From: Amoeboaphelidium protococcarum
Lineage: Eukaryota; Aphelidiomycota; Aphelidea
Direction: 5' to 3'
Assembly (NCBI GenBank): GCA_023515745.1
Contig: JALECJ010000256.1
Coordinates: 186,001 to 250,000, forward strand
DNA: 64,000 nucleotides
Positions 45,440 to 57,900 of this stretch are shown in pieces (the stretch's first letter is position 1; the number at the start of each line of letters is the position of its first letter). The position numbers were made by a program, and so were the translations under genes. Below the pieces are notes generated by a model. The model was not told the origin of the DNA, made no database searches, and saw nothing but the letters and a program-made list of their open reading frames with translations.

Positions 45440-46762
45440 TCAAATTAATGCATTCAAAATATCAGATATAATACTGCTTTGTGGCAGAGATATGTATACC
45501 ATGTCGCATTTTAATCCCTTTTATATACTTTACATCTGTGATGAGCCAACCTGTTAATCTTCAAAGACAATCTCGGATAGAGCCACTTGAGCAAAGCCTT
45601 TCCCATTAGGTCCGCGCATCAATATGAATTACTGCTCTTGATGAACATCGTCTTGGTTTTATATATCAGATGACTGCTAGCCTTTAAATTATCTGTTAAT
45701 GGAACTGAAAACGTTCTTCAAATTCTGAAGAGGGTCAAATTACACAGACTGTCTCCGCTTAGTCTAAAAGGCTTCCCGTAGCGCACAATAAGACACGGCA
45801 CCCTGGAATAGAGTCGTATCTGTTGATATATCGTCACCACCGGAAGTCAATTGTGGAACCTTGAGGATCAATTCCACTGTCAAATACTCCAAGTCTCGTT
45901 CATGCAGACTGTCTTTGAGAATTATATCTCCACTTCTACTGTCTTCAGATTCCTCACTATAACTTGCAGAATCATAATCGCTCAATGTAAAGTAGCAAAT
46001 AGGATAAGTCAACTTATGGCTACTCAGTGAAGACGACGATTTATCGTGTGATCGACCAGCATCCATTACAGTCATTTTATATGGTGACGCGTACAGATTC
46101 TTCACCGATTATTCTAGAGGTATCAAAGTGGTACTTGAAATCTTTAATTTCTATTATCGCTCACTGCGCTAAATATTTAGATTCTTTGTGCACTTTGAGA
46201 CTACAATTTAATACTGCAAATGGCAAATTAGATTGAGGAGCAGCGTGTCCTTCCATCTAATCTCTGCACTAGGTAGTATATGCGCAACATGAACTTCAAG
46301 CGAAGTGTCCGCGTCATTTCTGCGCACTATTACATTAACGGACTAAGATCCTCCAGATTCATTATAATTATTGCTATTATCAGTTGCGGTAGACTTGGAA
46401 TAATCATCAACCACAAAGAAGAACAAGTCATCAAAAGATTATTAATCGACAGATTCAGTTTAACTAGCATCAGCGTCCTAATCAGATGATGCTGATAACT
46501 ATCTAGAGTTAAGTACAAGATATCGCCGTATAAGATCTTTCCAAAATTAATCTTGTTAGAGCTCATTGTCAAATGGCTGTGGTAAATCATTACTTTAGTC
46601 ATTCAACCAGTCACTGACAAAATCTCTCAACTTGGCAGCATATACACCATAATTATCACTTTCTCTACTCTCCATCTTCTGTTCATAGCCCAAGTAACTC
46701 TTGGCCCTCTTATTCACAATCTCTTCTACCACTAATTGTTCTAATATTTTATTCAGATTCAT
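45440..46762 (-). CDS. KIAA0930/C22orf9 family protein
   Basis: 440 residues, single exon. Family-typical segments in order: 'FWKDLIRRYLVL', 'DLFFFVVDDYS', 'VIVRRNDADTSLEV', 'IRWKDTLLLNLICHLQYQIVV', 'FQGAVSYCALREAF', 'ILMRGPNGKGFAQVALSE' and a final 'MVYISLPQSSIISDIL'. These match the human KIAA0930 order closely (W-E-S-V-x-L-N-L ... FQGxIxYxALK ... RMKGPxGKGxAEMAVS ... Y-x-TLPL). The biochemical role is unknown. Protein-like sequence without an ATG continues upstream of 46762 for about 45 codons, ending at a TGA, so an additional 5' exon is possible. Confidence 0.82.
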
Positions 46763-47204
46763 CCCTTCTACTTTATAGATCTGATCTGCTTAGCTTGTGA
46801 ATTTTATTACACAATAACGATGATTGTATTCAGGTTGAAACAAGAAATCTCCTCTAAAAGTACCAGTAATAAAAGGAGAAGTAAAAAGAATTCAAAAGAT
46901 GACGCCAGATTTAGAGTAGAACGAGTTTAAACGTGAATGTGAGGCGATAAAACTATCACCGCGATGGAAAATCTAATGGCCACGCCCCGCTTCAGCACTC
47001 GTTCTGATCTTGTCGCGTGAACAAGGGGCGTTGCAACTCTCATTTTACCATCGCCTTTGTTGTAGTCATCACCGTTATCGCTGTAAGTGATTGTCATCTT
47101 TCTTTTGTGTTGTAGATTAATTAGTCTTACTATTGACTATAATTTACCTCTATTTTTTGGATACCATTTCTCTATTTTTTGACCATTGCTTGATTCATCT
47201 GATC
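46763..47204. other. Intergenic, divergent promoters
   Basis: 442 bases between KIAA0930 and the DEP gene. The first 140 bases (minus strand) look coding but lack ATG. The rest is T-rich close to the DEP start. Confidence 0.45.
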
Positions 47205-48278
47205 ATGGAGTCGCCCGTTATGTAAGAAGATGGAAACACTAGTCCTTAGATGCAGTAGTAACCGTTAAAATTGAAGCGATCTGGCACATTCTTTAGTAGA
47301 AAGACGCAGGTATTCTCTGAAGATTCTGGCAAAATGAATCAAGTGTCCAATTGTTCATTCTATACTGCCGCGGAGACTCTGGTGGAAGATGTATTGGTCG
47401 GCATTGATCAATCTGAAACGCGACAATCTTCACCTGAATCTATTGATGGTCATCACAAGGGCAATGTTAATAGTCTGTAAGAACTGATTAAAGATTTTCG
47501 GCAGGAAATTGCTTTTAAATCAAAGACTGTAATGGCTTTTGGTATTAAGCATCCTAATGTATTCACGGGAGCAGATGCGATAGAATTGATTTAGAGACTG
47601 GTGGGTGCTCATTTGCCGCAATTATTGTCTGTTCAAAGCTTGTCATCTCAGACTGACGCGACTAATATCTCTAAAGATTCTAATTCTAATATTACTCAAA
47701 ATGATCAACTATGCTCAGTTGAAGTGGCTCAACATGTTGCCAATTATTTAAGTAATAAGTACTTCATTTTGATTCCATGTACTCTGTAACTGAGCAAGGC
47801 TACGTAAGATGGTGCTGAAGTGAAGCCGCTGTCTCATGGACGCGACATTGATGGTCTGATTAAGGCTATCGATGATGCAAATGATCCGCTTGATGGTGGT
47901 GACACCCTGCTGCCGGCCATGATTAGTAAGAACTATATTTCAATCTGTAACGATAACACTACTCTCTACAGACTGTGGAAAGATGCTCTATTATCGTACG
48001 ATTTCACCCAATTCCAGTTTGATCAATGGTGCAAGTATATCCTAAAGTCCAATAATGCAGCCATCGGAGTGCCATTGAAGATTGATATCAGCAAGAAGTT
48101 GTATCGCCGTGCATTTACACCTCAAGATAAGGTGTTTAGTGAGCGATAGTTGAACAAGTGGCTCCAAGATAAATATGACGTTCATGACGAGTCGCAGTTC
48201 AACGCGATCAAGTAGTTGTTACTCACGCGCAGAGTTGTATAAAAGGTGCCTCTTATGAAGTGTTACCACTTTATTTGA
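47205..48278 (+). CDS. DEP-domain protein
   Basis: 357 residues, single exon. A Gln-rich basic N-terminus (with 'FFSRKTQVFSE') precedes a DEP domain (about 100-190): 'FKSKTVMAFGIKHPNVFTGADAIELIQRLVG', then 'SVEVAQHVANYLSNKYFILI', the family pattern of a Phe-x-Gly-x-(D/E)A motif and a following helix. A loop between them is Asn/Ser-rich and expanded. The C-terminal part (about 200-357) is helical with 'LYRLWKDALLSYDFTQFQFDQWCKYIL'. DEP domains target signalling proteins to membranes. No catalytic domain is visible. Confidence 0.75.
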
Positions 48279-48400
48279 TAAATGAGTTGTTAAATGCTAA
48301 TAGGAAAATATATCTTGATTTATTTTATTTTGTTCATTTTACATTTAAAGTGAATATCTATCTATTGCATGTCTCGAGTTTGTTCAGTAAGGATATTCGA

Positions 48401-49363
48401 TCACTTGCGGTATAAAGTAACTTAAGAATCAGATGATGAGGATGGTGCAGATGGTGAAGATGTAGATGCAATGTAAACAGAGTCTGCCATACAAACGAAT
48501 AGGCCAACTTCAACAATGCCGACTATACTGAGCAAATACAATTCCAACTACCGGGCTTTTTCAATAGAATCCAATGCTGATGCAATCTTTACATCGAAAA
48601 TGAAGTTGCCGGAATCTGTGACAACCGGTCCAGCTTTACCAGATCCAGATCTCAATATCGCCTCATTCACCACTACCGGGGACTTTGTACTATGCGCCGA
48701 TTCTTCTCCAGATTATAAGCCTCTACCAATGACGCGTTGATTATTACTGTTATCTCCTCTATCGCTATCAGATTTAAGCAGCTAATCAAGAACAATCTAA
48801 GCAGCAGCAGGTACAACTTCAATGGGTATACCATTCTACCATGACGATGTAGATGAGCACAATCCATCAGGGGATAACTTTCTATCATCAGCAATCAGAA
48901 CAAATCGCCGTGAGGCAGATGCCACAATCTTCTCCTAAAGCAGACATCCACCACCACCCTTGATACATGCAATATCTGATACTAAATGGTAATTAGGCGT
49001 ATTAGAATTAGATTCGCCATCACGCGGAATCATTAACACTTGATCAGCACCATCAATAGTAATGTCAATTTGAGGGTATTGCATCAGAGTTCCGAGTTGC
49101 AAGTGTTTAGATTACGCAATCAGCTGCTGAGATTGATAAGATGTTGGAATACATATTATGCGGTACTTTGACGATTGCTATTCAGCCAGACTATCCAACA
49201 GCGGAACCAAATACGGCACTGTAGATCCAGAGCCTATTCCAACAACTAATTATCTCTTCTGCACCTAATCACTTTTATTATCATCCTTGTGATCAATACT
49301 TAGTAACGGCAAAATCTATCCGCGAAATGCAGCTTCTGCAGCCGCCCTCTTTGCATCTTCCAT
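48401..49363 (-). CDS. RPIA: Ribose-5-phosphate isomerase A
   Basis: 320 residues, single exon, longer than the usual 220-260 because of Ser/Asn-rich inserts. Family motifs: 'VVGIGSGSTVPYL' (phosphate loop), 'IPTSYQSQQL', 'DITIDGADQV' with the conserved acidic pair, and 'IKGGGGCLLQEKIVA' with the catalytic Lys/Glu. The C-terminus runs as 'GIVEVGLFV' and a Ser/Pro-rich tail. It interconverts ribose 5-phosphate and ribulose 5-phosphate in the pentose phosphate pathway, in the cytosol. Several Gln are TAA/TAG, one close to a conserved position (SYQSQQL). Confidence 0.94.
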
Positions 49364-49615
49364 TAATTCAATATATATTCTAGTTATACCTACCAGTTTG
49401 ACAGCACAGAGTAACGACACTTAAATAACTGATCAATTTTCTCTTTGAAGAATCAGCGTTGGTTCGCTCCGTTGTCATTTTCTCTTTCAGCGTCACTTCA
49501 TAATTCTCATCCTGTGTTATTTCTCTCTGCTTGTTGTGGCACATTGTACTAATCCCTAGTTTTTTGTAATAGTATCCAACATTGTTAACAATTAACCGCA
49601 ATAATAAGAATTAAA

Positions 49616-50878
49616 ATGTAAGCTACCGCTAGAGTGTAAAGACGAACATTGTTCGAGATTGTGTAAGAATATGCAGTGTACGCAGCTCTGACTTGGATAT
49701 CTGTGGTGGTGTTTTGCATGTCATTTATGGGCTCTGTGACATACACCTTGGCATTTAAAACCATTCCCACCATGTTTGCCTATGCTTCCAAGTTTATTGA
49801 TTACAATTACAAGGTCCTTAATGTGATCACGTCATCTTTTAATTATATCAGCGATGGACTCTAATCCAAAGTACGGGCTGGTCGTCAGATTATCACTGAA
49901 GTCGTGTATGGATTGATTGCTTTTAACTTGGTTCTATGTATGGTATCCTTTAGATTTGTGGTAACTATAGTATCTCTATTTTATTAGCGACGACGTAAGA
50001 GTTCTTCAACTTCTTATGATGACGGTGATTATTCTGATCAATAATCATAGTAGTAGTAGACTGTCGATAGTTAAATAGAAGTTGATAGTAGTAGTACTGC
50101 AGATCATTCAACTCCTTCTGGTATCAATTTTAATGTAAAGACGGGAAATGGCGGTACCTTGAATATGTAGTCTAGTAAGCCCAGTGGCATTTTTAATCAT
50201 GGAACGTATTCCACGTCGCCATCATCTCTACCGAATTATAAGGAGTCTCCTCAATACAATTCCCCATCATCTGCTTCTGCATCGAATCAGTAGTCTCCTA
50301 ATGGTAGTATGAGTTCTAGTACTGTTAAGAGTAAAAGCAATAGTCTCAATTGGAAGCGATACAGTTCTAATACTGTGGATAAGATCTCAGAATACTCACG
50401 TCTTTACTCTCAGTCTCCATTCTAATAAAGTGGTGGAAATCATGACGCCGGCAGCCGATAACTGAGTGAGAATGATAAAGTGAATGGTATTGATAAAGAC
50501 ATGACTGACAATAATTACAGTAATAATAATTAGATTATTCTCAATGGAATGTAATCAAATGCAAATGGCGGAAGAGATATAGAGTTGCGTGCAGGTGTCA
50601 CAGTCAGTAAATCGCCTGTTGTATCGCGATACTAAACTGTGACTGGAGTGATTAATGCATAATCTGAAGCTTAAACTGCAACGGGTAATTATGTGGCCAT
50701 GCCAGTGAATGAAAGCGGTAATAAGAATACTAAGCGATAAAAGCCACGTGGTGATTTATTTAAAGTGTTTAATGGAAGCATTAATAATAACAACAACAAC
50801 AAGTCGAGTATTAAGAAGGGCCCGCGTTCGATTGCTTCTTCAGCGATCAGTCAAGATGAGGCGGTTTCTGTTGATTGA
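49616..50878 (+). CDS. Two-pass membrane protein with long Ser/Asn-rich tail
   Basis: 420 residues, single exon. Two hydrophobic segments, 'LTWISVVVFCMSFMGSVTYTL' (about 20-45) and 'VVYGLIAFNLVLCMVSFRFVV' (about 95-115), flank a short loop. The C-terminal 290 residues are low-complexity, rich in Ser, Asn, Gln and Gly with many Lys-Ser pairs, ending with 'SQDEAVSVD'. The layout, a membrane hairpin with a large disordered cytoplasmic tail, suggests an ER-shaping or eisosome-like scaffold, but no signature supports either. Confidence 0.65.
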
Positions 50879-51282
50879 CAACATGTCCTTCTTTATGTGC
50901 TGATGTTATGATGAAGAAGATGTTTAAACTATGTGTATAATTTTATAGTGTTTCAAGCTACTCATTAAGGGATTACGCCATTTGGGTACAGTATTTCGCA
51001 TCCATTCCTATACTTGCACCATCTTGTCTCGCAATGTGACGCTTAGTACTGTTCGAGTGAATGAGTCAGCGCGCGACTTATCGAGCCGCTTGTCTCAGTA
51101 CTCATCGTAACTTAAACTTGTTCTTTCCCTCCTCTCTCCCGATTGATTTCAAACGTTTCTTTTCCGTGTTTAAAACAATCAGATTCATTTGAATATACTC
51201 TATTCTTCTCTGTCTCGTTCATTACCATCAAGATATCTATTTGGTATATTTAGTGATATTTCAAGTGATCTGATTGTGAATA
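50879..51282. other. Intergenic, TBC gene promoter
   Basis: 404 bases; TC-rich in the second half (51120-51240). No gene seen. Confidence 0.5.
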
Positions 51283-53466
51283 ATGAATTTGGATTGGCTG
51301 GCTAGTAGGACGCATGAAGCTCTATCTATGGTGGAGCATGGGGCCAAGAGTGGTATTGGGTAGTTGAAGCGTGTGGTGCAGGAGAGAGAGCTGAGAGATG
51401 GAGAACGGATATTGTCAGTGTTGGATATGGCAGACTCTTTCATTGACAAGGCTAGAGATAGTCTGCAAGGCGGTTCTAGATAGAATGATGATAATACTCT
51501 GTTTTCCGCTGGGGATCTGCACTCTTAGAGCAGTTAATAGAATACTATTGTTAATGAAGAGGATATTCAGCTGAGATAAAAGTAGTATGAATGGGAGACC
51601 GAGGCTCTACTCTAAAGATTTCTGTATGAATAGTATCGCATAGATATTGATATGCCTCCTGTTGATGTGAGTTATGGCTAAATTGTTGAGACTGAAAGTG
51701 ATGAATAATAACGCAGCGAGGACCTCAAGATTGATTATCTGCAATTGTTAGATGAACTGCTGTCAAGTCTTAGAATCAACTTTGATGATAATCGGTCATA
51801 TTTGGATTCAATCCTGACTGTGCGTAATCAGGTTGAATCAGAGTGGATGATAAAGTCTCCAGAGCAGGTTGGTAACGATAATAATGATCCTTTAGAACTG
51901 GATACGATATTGCATAGAATAGATAAAGATATAGTGAGAACTGATGCAAGTATTACCATGTATTAGTGTGATGATGCTTCTAATTATCTGTCTAATCCTC
52001 GATTGAGATTAATGCGGTTGGTTCTGTTCTGTCTGGCTTTTAGACATCCTGAGGTTGGATATGTCTAGGGAATGTCTGATCTTCTAAGTCCTTTCCTCTA
52101 TCTCGTTTGTATTATAAACAGTGACAGTCTCAAGTAGAGATACAATTAGATCCCGGGAGCTGATAATGTTCAATTTGCTTTATCTTTTGCATTAATTGAA
52201 TCATTCATGTTTGGTCCGTAGAGCCATGATATCAACTTAATAGGTGATGATAGTAATAGCGAAGACTAAAGCAGTGTGAGTGGCCTTCTTTTTACGCGAG
52301 ATATATTCTCTAATTACCTCACCAATTAGAGTGGTATGAATGTTCGATTTAATATGCTATCTCATTGCATCAAGTGGCTCGATCCTGTGTTTGCACAACA
52401 TTTGACAGACTTGGACTCTCATGATAAGTTTAGCACGTCTAATCCTAATGATAATCGTGCTCATTAGAGTAATGCTTCAGGAAGTAAGACAAGGTCTGCC
52501 CAGCAAGATTAAACATAAGATGATGAGGCCATCACTGCTAGAGACGTTGAGGATGATTGGACTGAATTGGAGACATCTTCTGCATCTAACAATAATGACG
52601 TCAATGCTTCAGACTCTACTAATGCTTAGCAGACTTCCAGCTAAAGTGGCACTAAAAGCATTCTAGAAGATAAGATGAACAATAACAGACATGGCTCAAT
52701 GAGTTTCTTTTGGTTTTTCAAGTCTCTGCTGCTTCTGTTCAAGAGAGATTTGAGATGTGAATAGGTGGAGATTATTGGAGATAAGTTTAATCAGTCACTG
52801 AGAGAGCCATATTTGGATTCTGTCTTGATTCTGTGGAAGGAGCTGATTGCATTTAGATCTTAAAAGTCCGTGTATGGTGAAATTTATATGGCATTGGCGT
52901 TTATTGCTTATTACGTGCGCCCGCTGATAATCCATACGTACCCGTTACAGAAGCCGAAAGTTATTAGACAGAAGTATGATTTGGATGAAGTGAACGGCAC
53001 GTTGGATGAAATTAATGATAGAATATGGCGTTAAATTATTGAAGGAGAATCTCCATTCTATGCAGCTCTTAACTAATAGTACGGTATGGTGACTGGTGAA
53101 GGATCTCTTGAAGTTTTGCTGAGATGCATGAATGCAGTCAGTGGCAAAGTGTCAGTTCAAGTCCTGATACGCGGTATGCATTACTTTTACGAAAGATTAC
53201 AACGTTTGGTTTCACAACTGGTACAAGCTGGTGTGGACATTGATAATAAGAGATTGGCAATTGACTTACGCGCAAAGTAGTAGCAGATACAGGAGGAGGT
53301 GAAGTCTGGTAGTGCAAGTGGCAGTGGTAGTGCAGCAACGTCGCCTGTCAGTTTACAACAGCCATTGAGTCCACTTATCTAGTCCCAGGAAATGTTGGAT
53401 GTTCAATTGTCAATGGTTGATGTGATCCAAATGCTCAATATTTGTTACAATGAAGCAAAGATGTGA
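51283..53466 (+). CDS. TBC-domain Rab GTPase-activating protein
   Basis: 727 residues, single exon, resembling the TBC1D15/Gyp7 group. N-terminal 160 residues are helical and acidic. The TBC domain (about 205-480) carries both catalytic fingers: the Arg finger in 'RIDKDIVRTD' (Arg219) and the Gln finger in 'YVQGMSDLL' (Gln262). The Gln finger codon is TAG, so the standard code would truncate the enzyme at its active site. An insert of about 80 residues, Asn/Ser/Asp-rich, interrupts the domain before 'MSFFWFFKSLLLLFKRDL'. The protein should inactivate Rab GTPases in membrane traffic. A Gly/Ser-rich tail ends it. Confidence 0.9.
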
Positions 53467-53808
53467 AATGAATGACTCGCTACTTGTCATCATCATCAAA
53501 GACTTTGTTTTAGTATTTTCGATTGTGAATTATGCTCAAGATTATATCCATTCATATCGATAGCCTATCATTATATCTAATGTTGCCATTTTGTAATCCA
53601 TGTTATGTTAAAATATCAATCAAAGATATACATTGAGCTAGTGGTTAAAGAAATTTATTTAAATCAAATTCATTAAATAGAGTGTTGGCTCTTAGACCTG
53701 TAGAACAGGAGCTCTAATACCACGTCAAGGTGGCCAACATTATTAGAGTGAAGCTCTTGGTGTCGCTCTGCCATCAGCGACCCAGATTGTGCACCTCCCA
53801 GCAGCACC
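53467..53808. other. Intergenic
   Basis: 342 bases. The first 230 are AT-rich 3' flank of the TBC gene; from about 53690 the composition turns GC-rich and protein-like on both strands. Confidence 0.45.
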
Positions 53809-54768
53809 ATGAGGAACAAAACCAATCAGCTCGTCATTAGCAGAAGCGAGATCAGCAAGAATCAGTGTCAACTCCAGCGAGACCAAAGTGCGACTCGCTC
53901 TCATTCACACGTCAACCTTAATGATACGCAGTCAGGACCCAACTAGATGCCACATGCTACTAGGGCGGCATCTGCTTCAATCCCCCGGACTGCCCACCTG
54001 GCTTGCCCCCGCCCAGCCTCGTATACAACTGCCGCTCGCCCTAGTGCCAGGTATTAGATGAGTTAAACTTACTCCAGGATTAGCAAAGCGGTTCGACGAC
54101 CCGGACTCGACGACGTAGAGCTTCACCGCAAACTGGCAGGCATCCATCCACCAGTTATCGTTACCACCACTAACCCGACGAGCCTCTGTGAAAGGGATCA
54201 AATCTTTCAGGGACGAGGAACCAACCAACTTTGCCAATCTTACCAGCAACCTTCTGCTCTCCGTTCCAAAGGATAATAGACATTCGGCCCACCGGACTGC
54301 CCTAGTGGCTTACCCCCCGCCCAGTCTCGCCTACAAGAAAACATCAACAATGGAACATCATCAAGCAGCAGGCCATACTTGCAGCCAGGTGGTAGCCTTG
54401 TTAGTATCAAATCAGAGGAATTCAAGCAGCAGCCCAGAGCCTACAAGATGGAACATCTACTTGACACAGTGTCACAGTATCAAGTAGAGCACAGAGACAG
54501 ATAAGTGAGGACCAAGGAAGAGAATTCAGCGTTGATAGAGCAGAAGAAAGTCCAGCACCAGCATCAGCAGACGGAAGCATCTCAAGCAGGAGGAAGCAGT
54601 TGTATGTTAAGAGAACACACAGACCAGAGTACCAAACAATTGTTGAGACAATTGTTATTGCTGATAATGAAACAAAGAGAGAAAAGAAGTGAAACCGATG
54701 GCAATCTGAATTTATAGTGTGGGGCCGCTGAAACGGTTTCAAAGCCATCCGGTGAAAGCCTCGTCTGA
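53809..54768 (+). CDS. Low-confidence ORF in an anomalous GC-rich region
   Basis: An open frame of 319 residues from ATG 53809 to TGA 54766-54768, with about eight TAA/TAG codons. The product is basic, Pro/Ser/Gln-rich, with a charged helical segment near the end ('VRTKEENSALIEQKKVQHQ'). No domain is recognised. The opposite strand also carries protein-like stretches (for example 'GGNDNWWMDACQFAVKLYV' and 'LILADLASANDELIGFVPHG') in switching frames, so the true gene may be a spliced or broken minus-strand one. The GC content is visibly above that of neighbouring genes, and the region contains the repeats listed below. Confidence 0.3.
53959..54045. repeat. 87-bp segment with 9-bp terminal inverted repeats (MITE-like)
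   Basis: ACTAGGGCG at 53959-53967 is exactly inverted as CGCCCTAGT at 54037-54045; imperfect pairing extends inwards (GGCA/TGCC). The core 53987-54028 recurs as a diverged direct copy at 54294-54336. On the minus strand a consensus GTAAG lies just outside, so the segment could sit in an intron. Confidence 0.45.
54294..54336. repeat. Second, diverged copy of the GC-rich repeat core
   Basis: About 43 bp matching 53987-54028 with few differences (shared blocks GGACTGCCC, GGCTT, CCCCCGCCCAG, CTACAA or ATACAA). Same orientation, about 300 bp apart. Confidence 0.5.
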
Positions 54769-54934
54769 AACGCGCCTGTCTGTCGACGCGATCGATTATG
54801 GCCGATGGGAGACGAAACTAACAAAGGAACCAGAGAATCTGAAGATGGAGGGAACAATAACACAGGAAGCATATATCAATTTGGCACACTGAAGAATCTT
54901 TCTACGATGGTATAAAATCAACATTTATTATTAT

Positions 54935-57900
54935 TCAGTCTTCGTCAACTTCAGGTGATGGCCACTCCTCAATCCAGAATCAATTCTCATCACAACCCGG
55001 AACAGTAAAATTTAGAGGCTCCGGTCTCCCATTACCACCATTTATGAATCGTCTCATTATTAATGGAGTCTCAAACTAGCCAAAATCTTGCCAAGTGATG
55101 AATGTGTTTGACTTTTCAAAATCTTGTACACCAAACCAATAAGGATCGACTAAATCAGCCGGCATCCTGCCATGCTTAACATCATCAATTTCCTTCTCCG
55201 ACGGAGGATCTGTATTATTCAACCGAGGCTATCCAACAAAAGGCACAGAATTCAATCCAATCAAGACTTGGCCTTTGATTGTGACATTCACGGCCGCTCC
55301 ATCACGGTCCCACAAACTCTTCCAGAATTGAGCAACACCTGGAACACTAAGAGAGAATGTAACTTCAGTTCGATTGCTTACAGTTGACAAGTTCTAGTAA
55401 CCACCAGTGCAATCAAGTCCATCAACGCCATTAGGAACTAAATCAATGGGCCCAACCTGGCAGTCTTGCTAGTTCATACACCACCTCGATGCATGAGGTC
55501 CATATGGATCTTTCTTCTTATTCGTACGCCGGTTCGGGTATCCCGAAAACTCGTATCCTTTCTTATGCTCAAATGGATCATATTGAGTGAGATTGACGTT
55601 CAGCGAGCCAATTTACACATTGCCATAATAAGTCTTGATGTTGAGATAGTGATACCTGAGCGGTATCTTTAAAGGATTATAGAGATCCAGCCAGCAAGAC
55701 AATTTACCGCTGATTATGTTACCTGTAGGCTGGACGACTATACGTCGCACCAAAGGAAATGGAGGTCTACTCGTGGCATTATAGCTGGGGCGATATCCCG
55801 GTAGCTATAGTTTAGGTAACGACATTAAAGACTTGGCCAACTCGAAATCAGGCGGAAGACTGACAGCCTTCAGCGTAATCTCTGTAGGCTCGAATCGAGA
55901 CGTGTTCCTATGGAGAGCATAGTTGGTGGTATATGCAGAAAAGAAGGCCCGCGACACACAACTGCCTCTCTAATCACATATTTCCTAATCTCTGTCTGAA
56001 GCCACAGGCTAAAAGTCACCATCCGCAACGACACTGCAATAATCAACTCCTGAATCTCCAACAATAATAGTTTCATTAGCCAGAGGATCATATATTCGTT
56101 GATAGCAATCTGCGGTATCACCAAGATTTAGCGATGGTATCGAGACTTTACCCACTAAATAATCTTTATCCATTAATCTCTATGACTACTATAACGTCTA
56201 TACGTGTTTACCACTTGTAGGATCAGAGTTTGGAGTGTAAAACATATCAAACTGCATTGGAGCATCAATTTCAATTCCAATAGTCCAATTGAGATATCGA
56301 CGCATATAAGCACCGGCAATGCTGAATCCAAGCACTCCACCTCTAGCGACACTTTTAACTTCCAAATTTTACACCACCTTCATACCGTCTCCACCTCCAC
56401 TCACCAAATTAGCCATACCTGGCAAGCGAACACTATGATCGACCGGTAGATCCATCACATACAGAGGCAGGCCGAGACCAAGATCTATGTTAGCAGAAGC
56501 AGATCCTTTGAATAAGACATCGACGTATTCATACTTTAAAAGATCGCGGATGAATTCCTAATAATACGTTCTAGACTACGCAGAAACTTGCAGGATAGTA
56601 TTATCAGATCGACCCATCGTGGAATTGTTTACAGACATAATGACATTGTAGCTCTTGCCAATTGCGAGAGTTGAGCCATCCTATAGCCCTGAATAAACAG
56701 TTTCAATTGTCGACGACTTGGAGTCTTCCCACTAAGTCTCAAGCAATCCAATAAGAACTAAATCAGTGCAGCTAGACACACAACGCCATATCTCAACTCT
56801 CTACTTCACCTGGACCACATCGAGATCAAATAGATACGGCACAAATTGTGCCTGGATCGTACCTGCTGTTACAGGTTTAAAAGGATAATCTTTGCGGAAT
56901 TTAAAGTTCAACTTGTCCACTTATATGCCGTTGATACTAGTGCGACCATTTCGCTCAGAGTCGTGTTGATAAGTCACGTTCAAATTGATTTAAGACAGAG
57001 GATTAAGTAACCAACCAGCGCTTTCAACAGGAGGCAAATCCGGCTTAGTATGGTTGCGTAAACTATTAAATTCGTCGGTAAAAGAGAATCCACGCGTCTG
57101 CAGATCAACCTTCTCACCTCTGATATAACGCGTAAAGAACTCGCTCAGCACTTCTCTGTATTACGCTTCGCCATATCCATATTTCATAGCATCAGGGAGC
57201 GTCTGATAACTAAGTAGGCCACCCACGAGAGTAATATTATTTTGCACAGGATTAGGTCGGATTAGCATTTCGTCAGAAGAAGCAGATAGAAGTCCAACCG
57301 GAATGAAATAGTTCTCTTGCTTAGTAGACTTATAATACAGAGAGAACGTGGTGTCAGGAAGTAGCATAGTTATACTTGATGGATTTGGAATCTAGATTTA
57401 AACTTGCAGTTCCAGTCCCTAATAACGGGTAGATGATTGCTTAACTTGATCTTTTTACCAATTGAGATTACGAGGAATCTCCAGAGTTAATACTTTAAAT
57501 CCGCCATCGGTTGAAAACTTTTACATTCCAGTCAACTTGATATCCTTGTTGAACTCTACATTACCAACTGATATAGTATTCAAAACAGGGACTCCTTCCA
57601 ACTTGAGATGCAATCCCCGTGGTGCCTTCAAATTCCAATAGAACACCTCTTTATCAAGAACATCTTTAATATTTATCGTCAACCACTCAGAATTAGTCAC
57701 TTCCATAACTTCGTCAATGATCAAATCAAGTGTATCCATACCCTTCTCAATAGCGAGCTCAGGCATCGGGACTCTTCCAATTTCTGTGCCATTAAAATTC
57801 ACCTGAATCTACGTTCGTTCACTCAAAATCTTCTGACTAAGTTATGTTGCCGCGCCAAGGCCTTCAAGAGTGACGTTCATTCGCAGTGCCACAGATGATG

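Noticed and set aside
54422-54748. Minus-strand ORF with hydrophobic segment
   Set aside because: Antisense of a Gln/Lys-rich plus frame, giving Leu/Phe by composition; unsupported by any motif.
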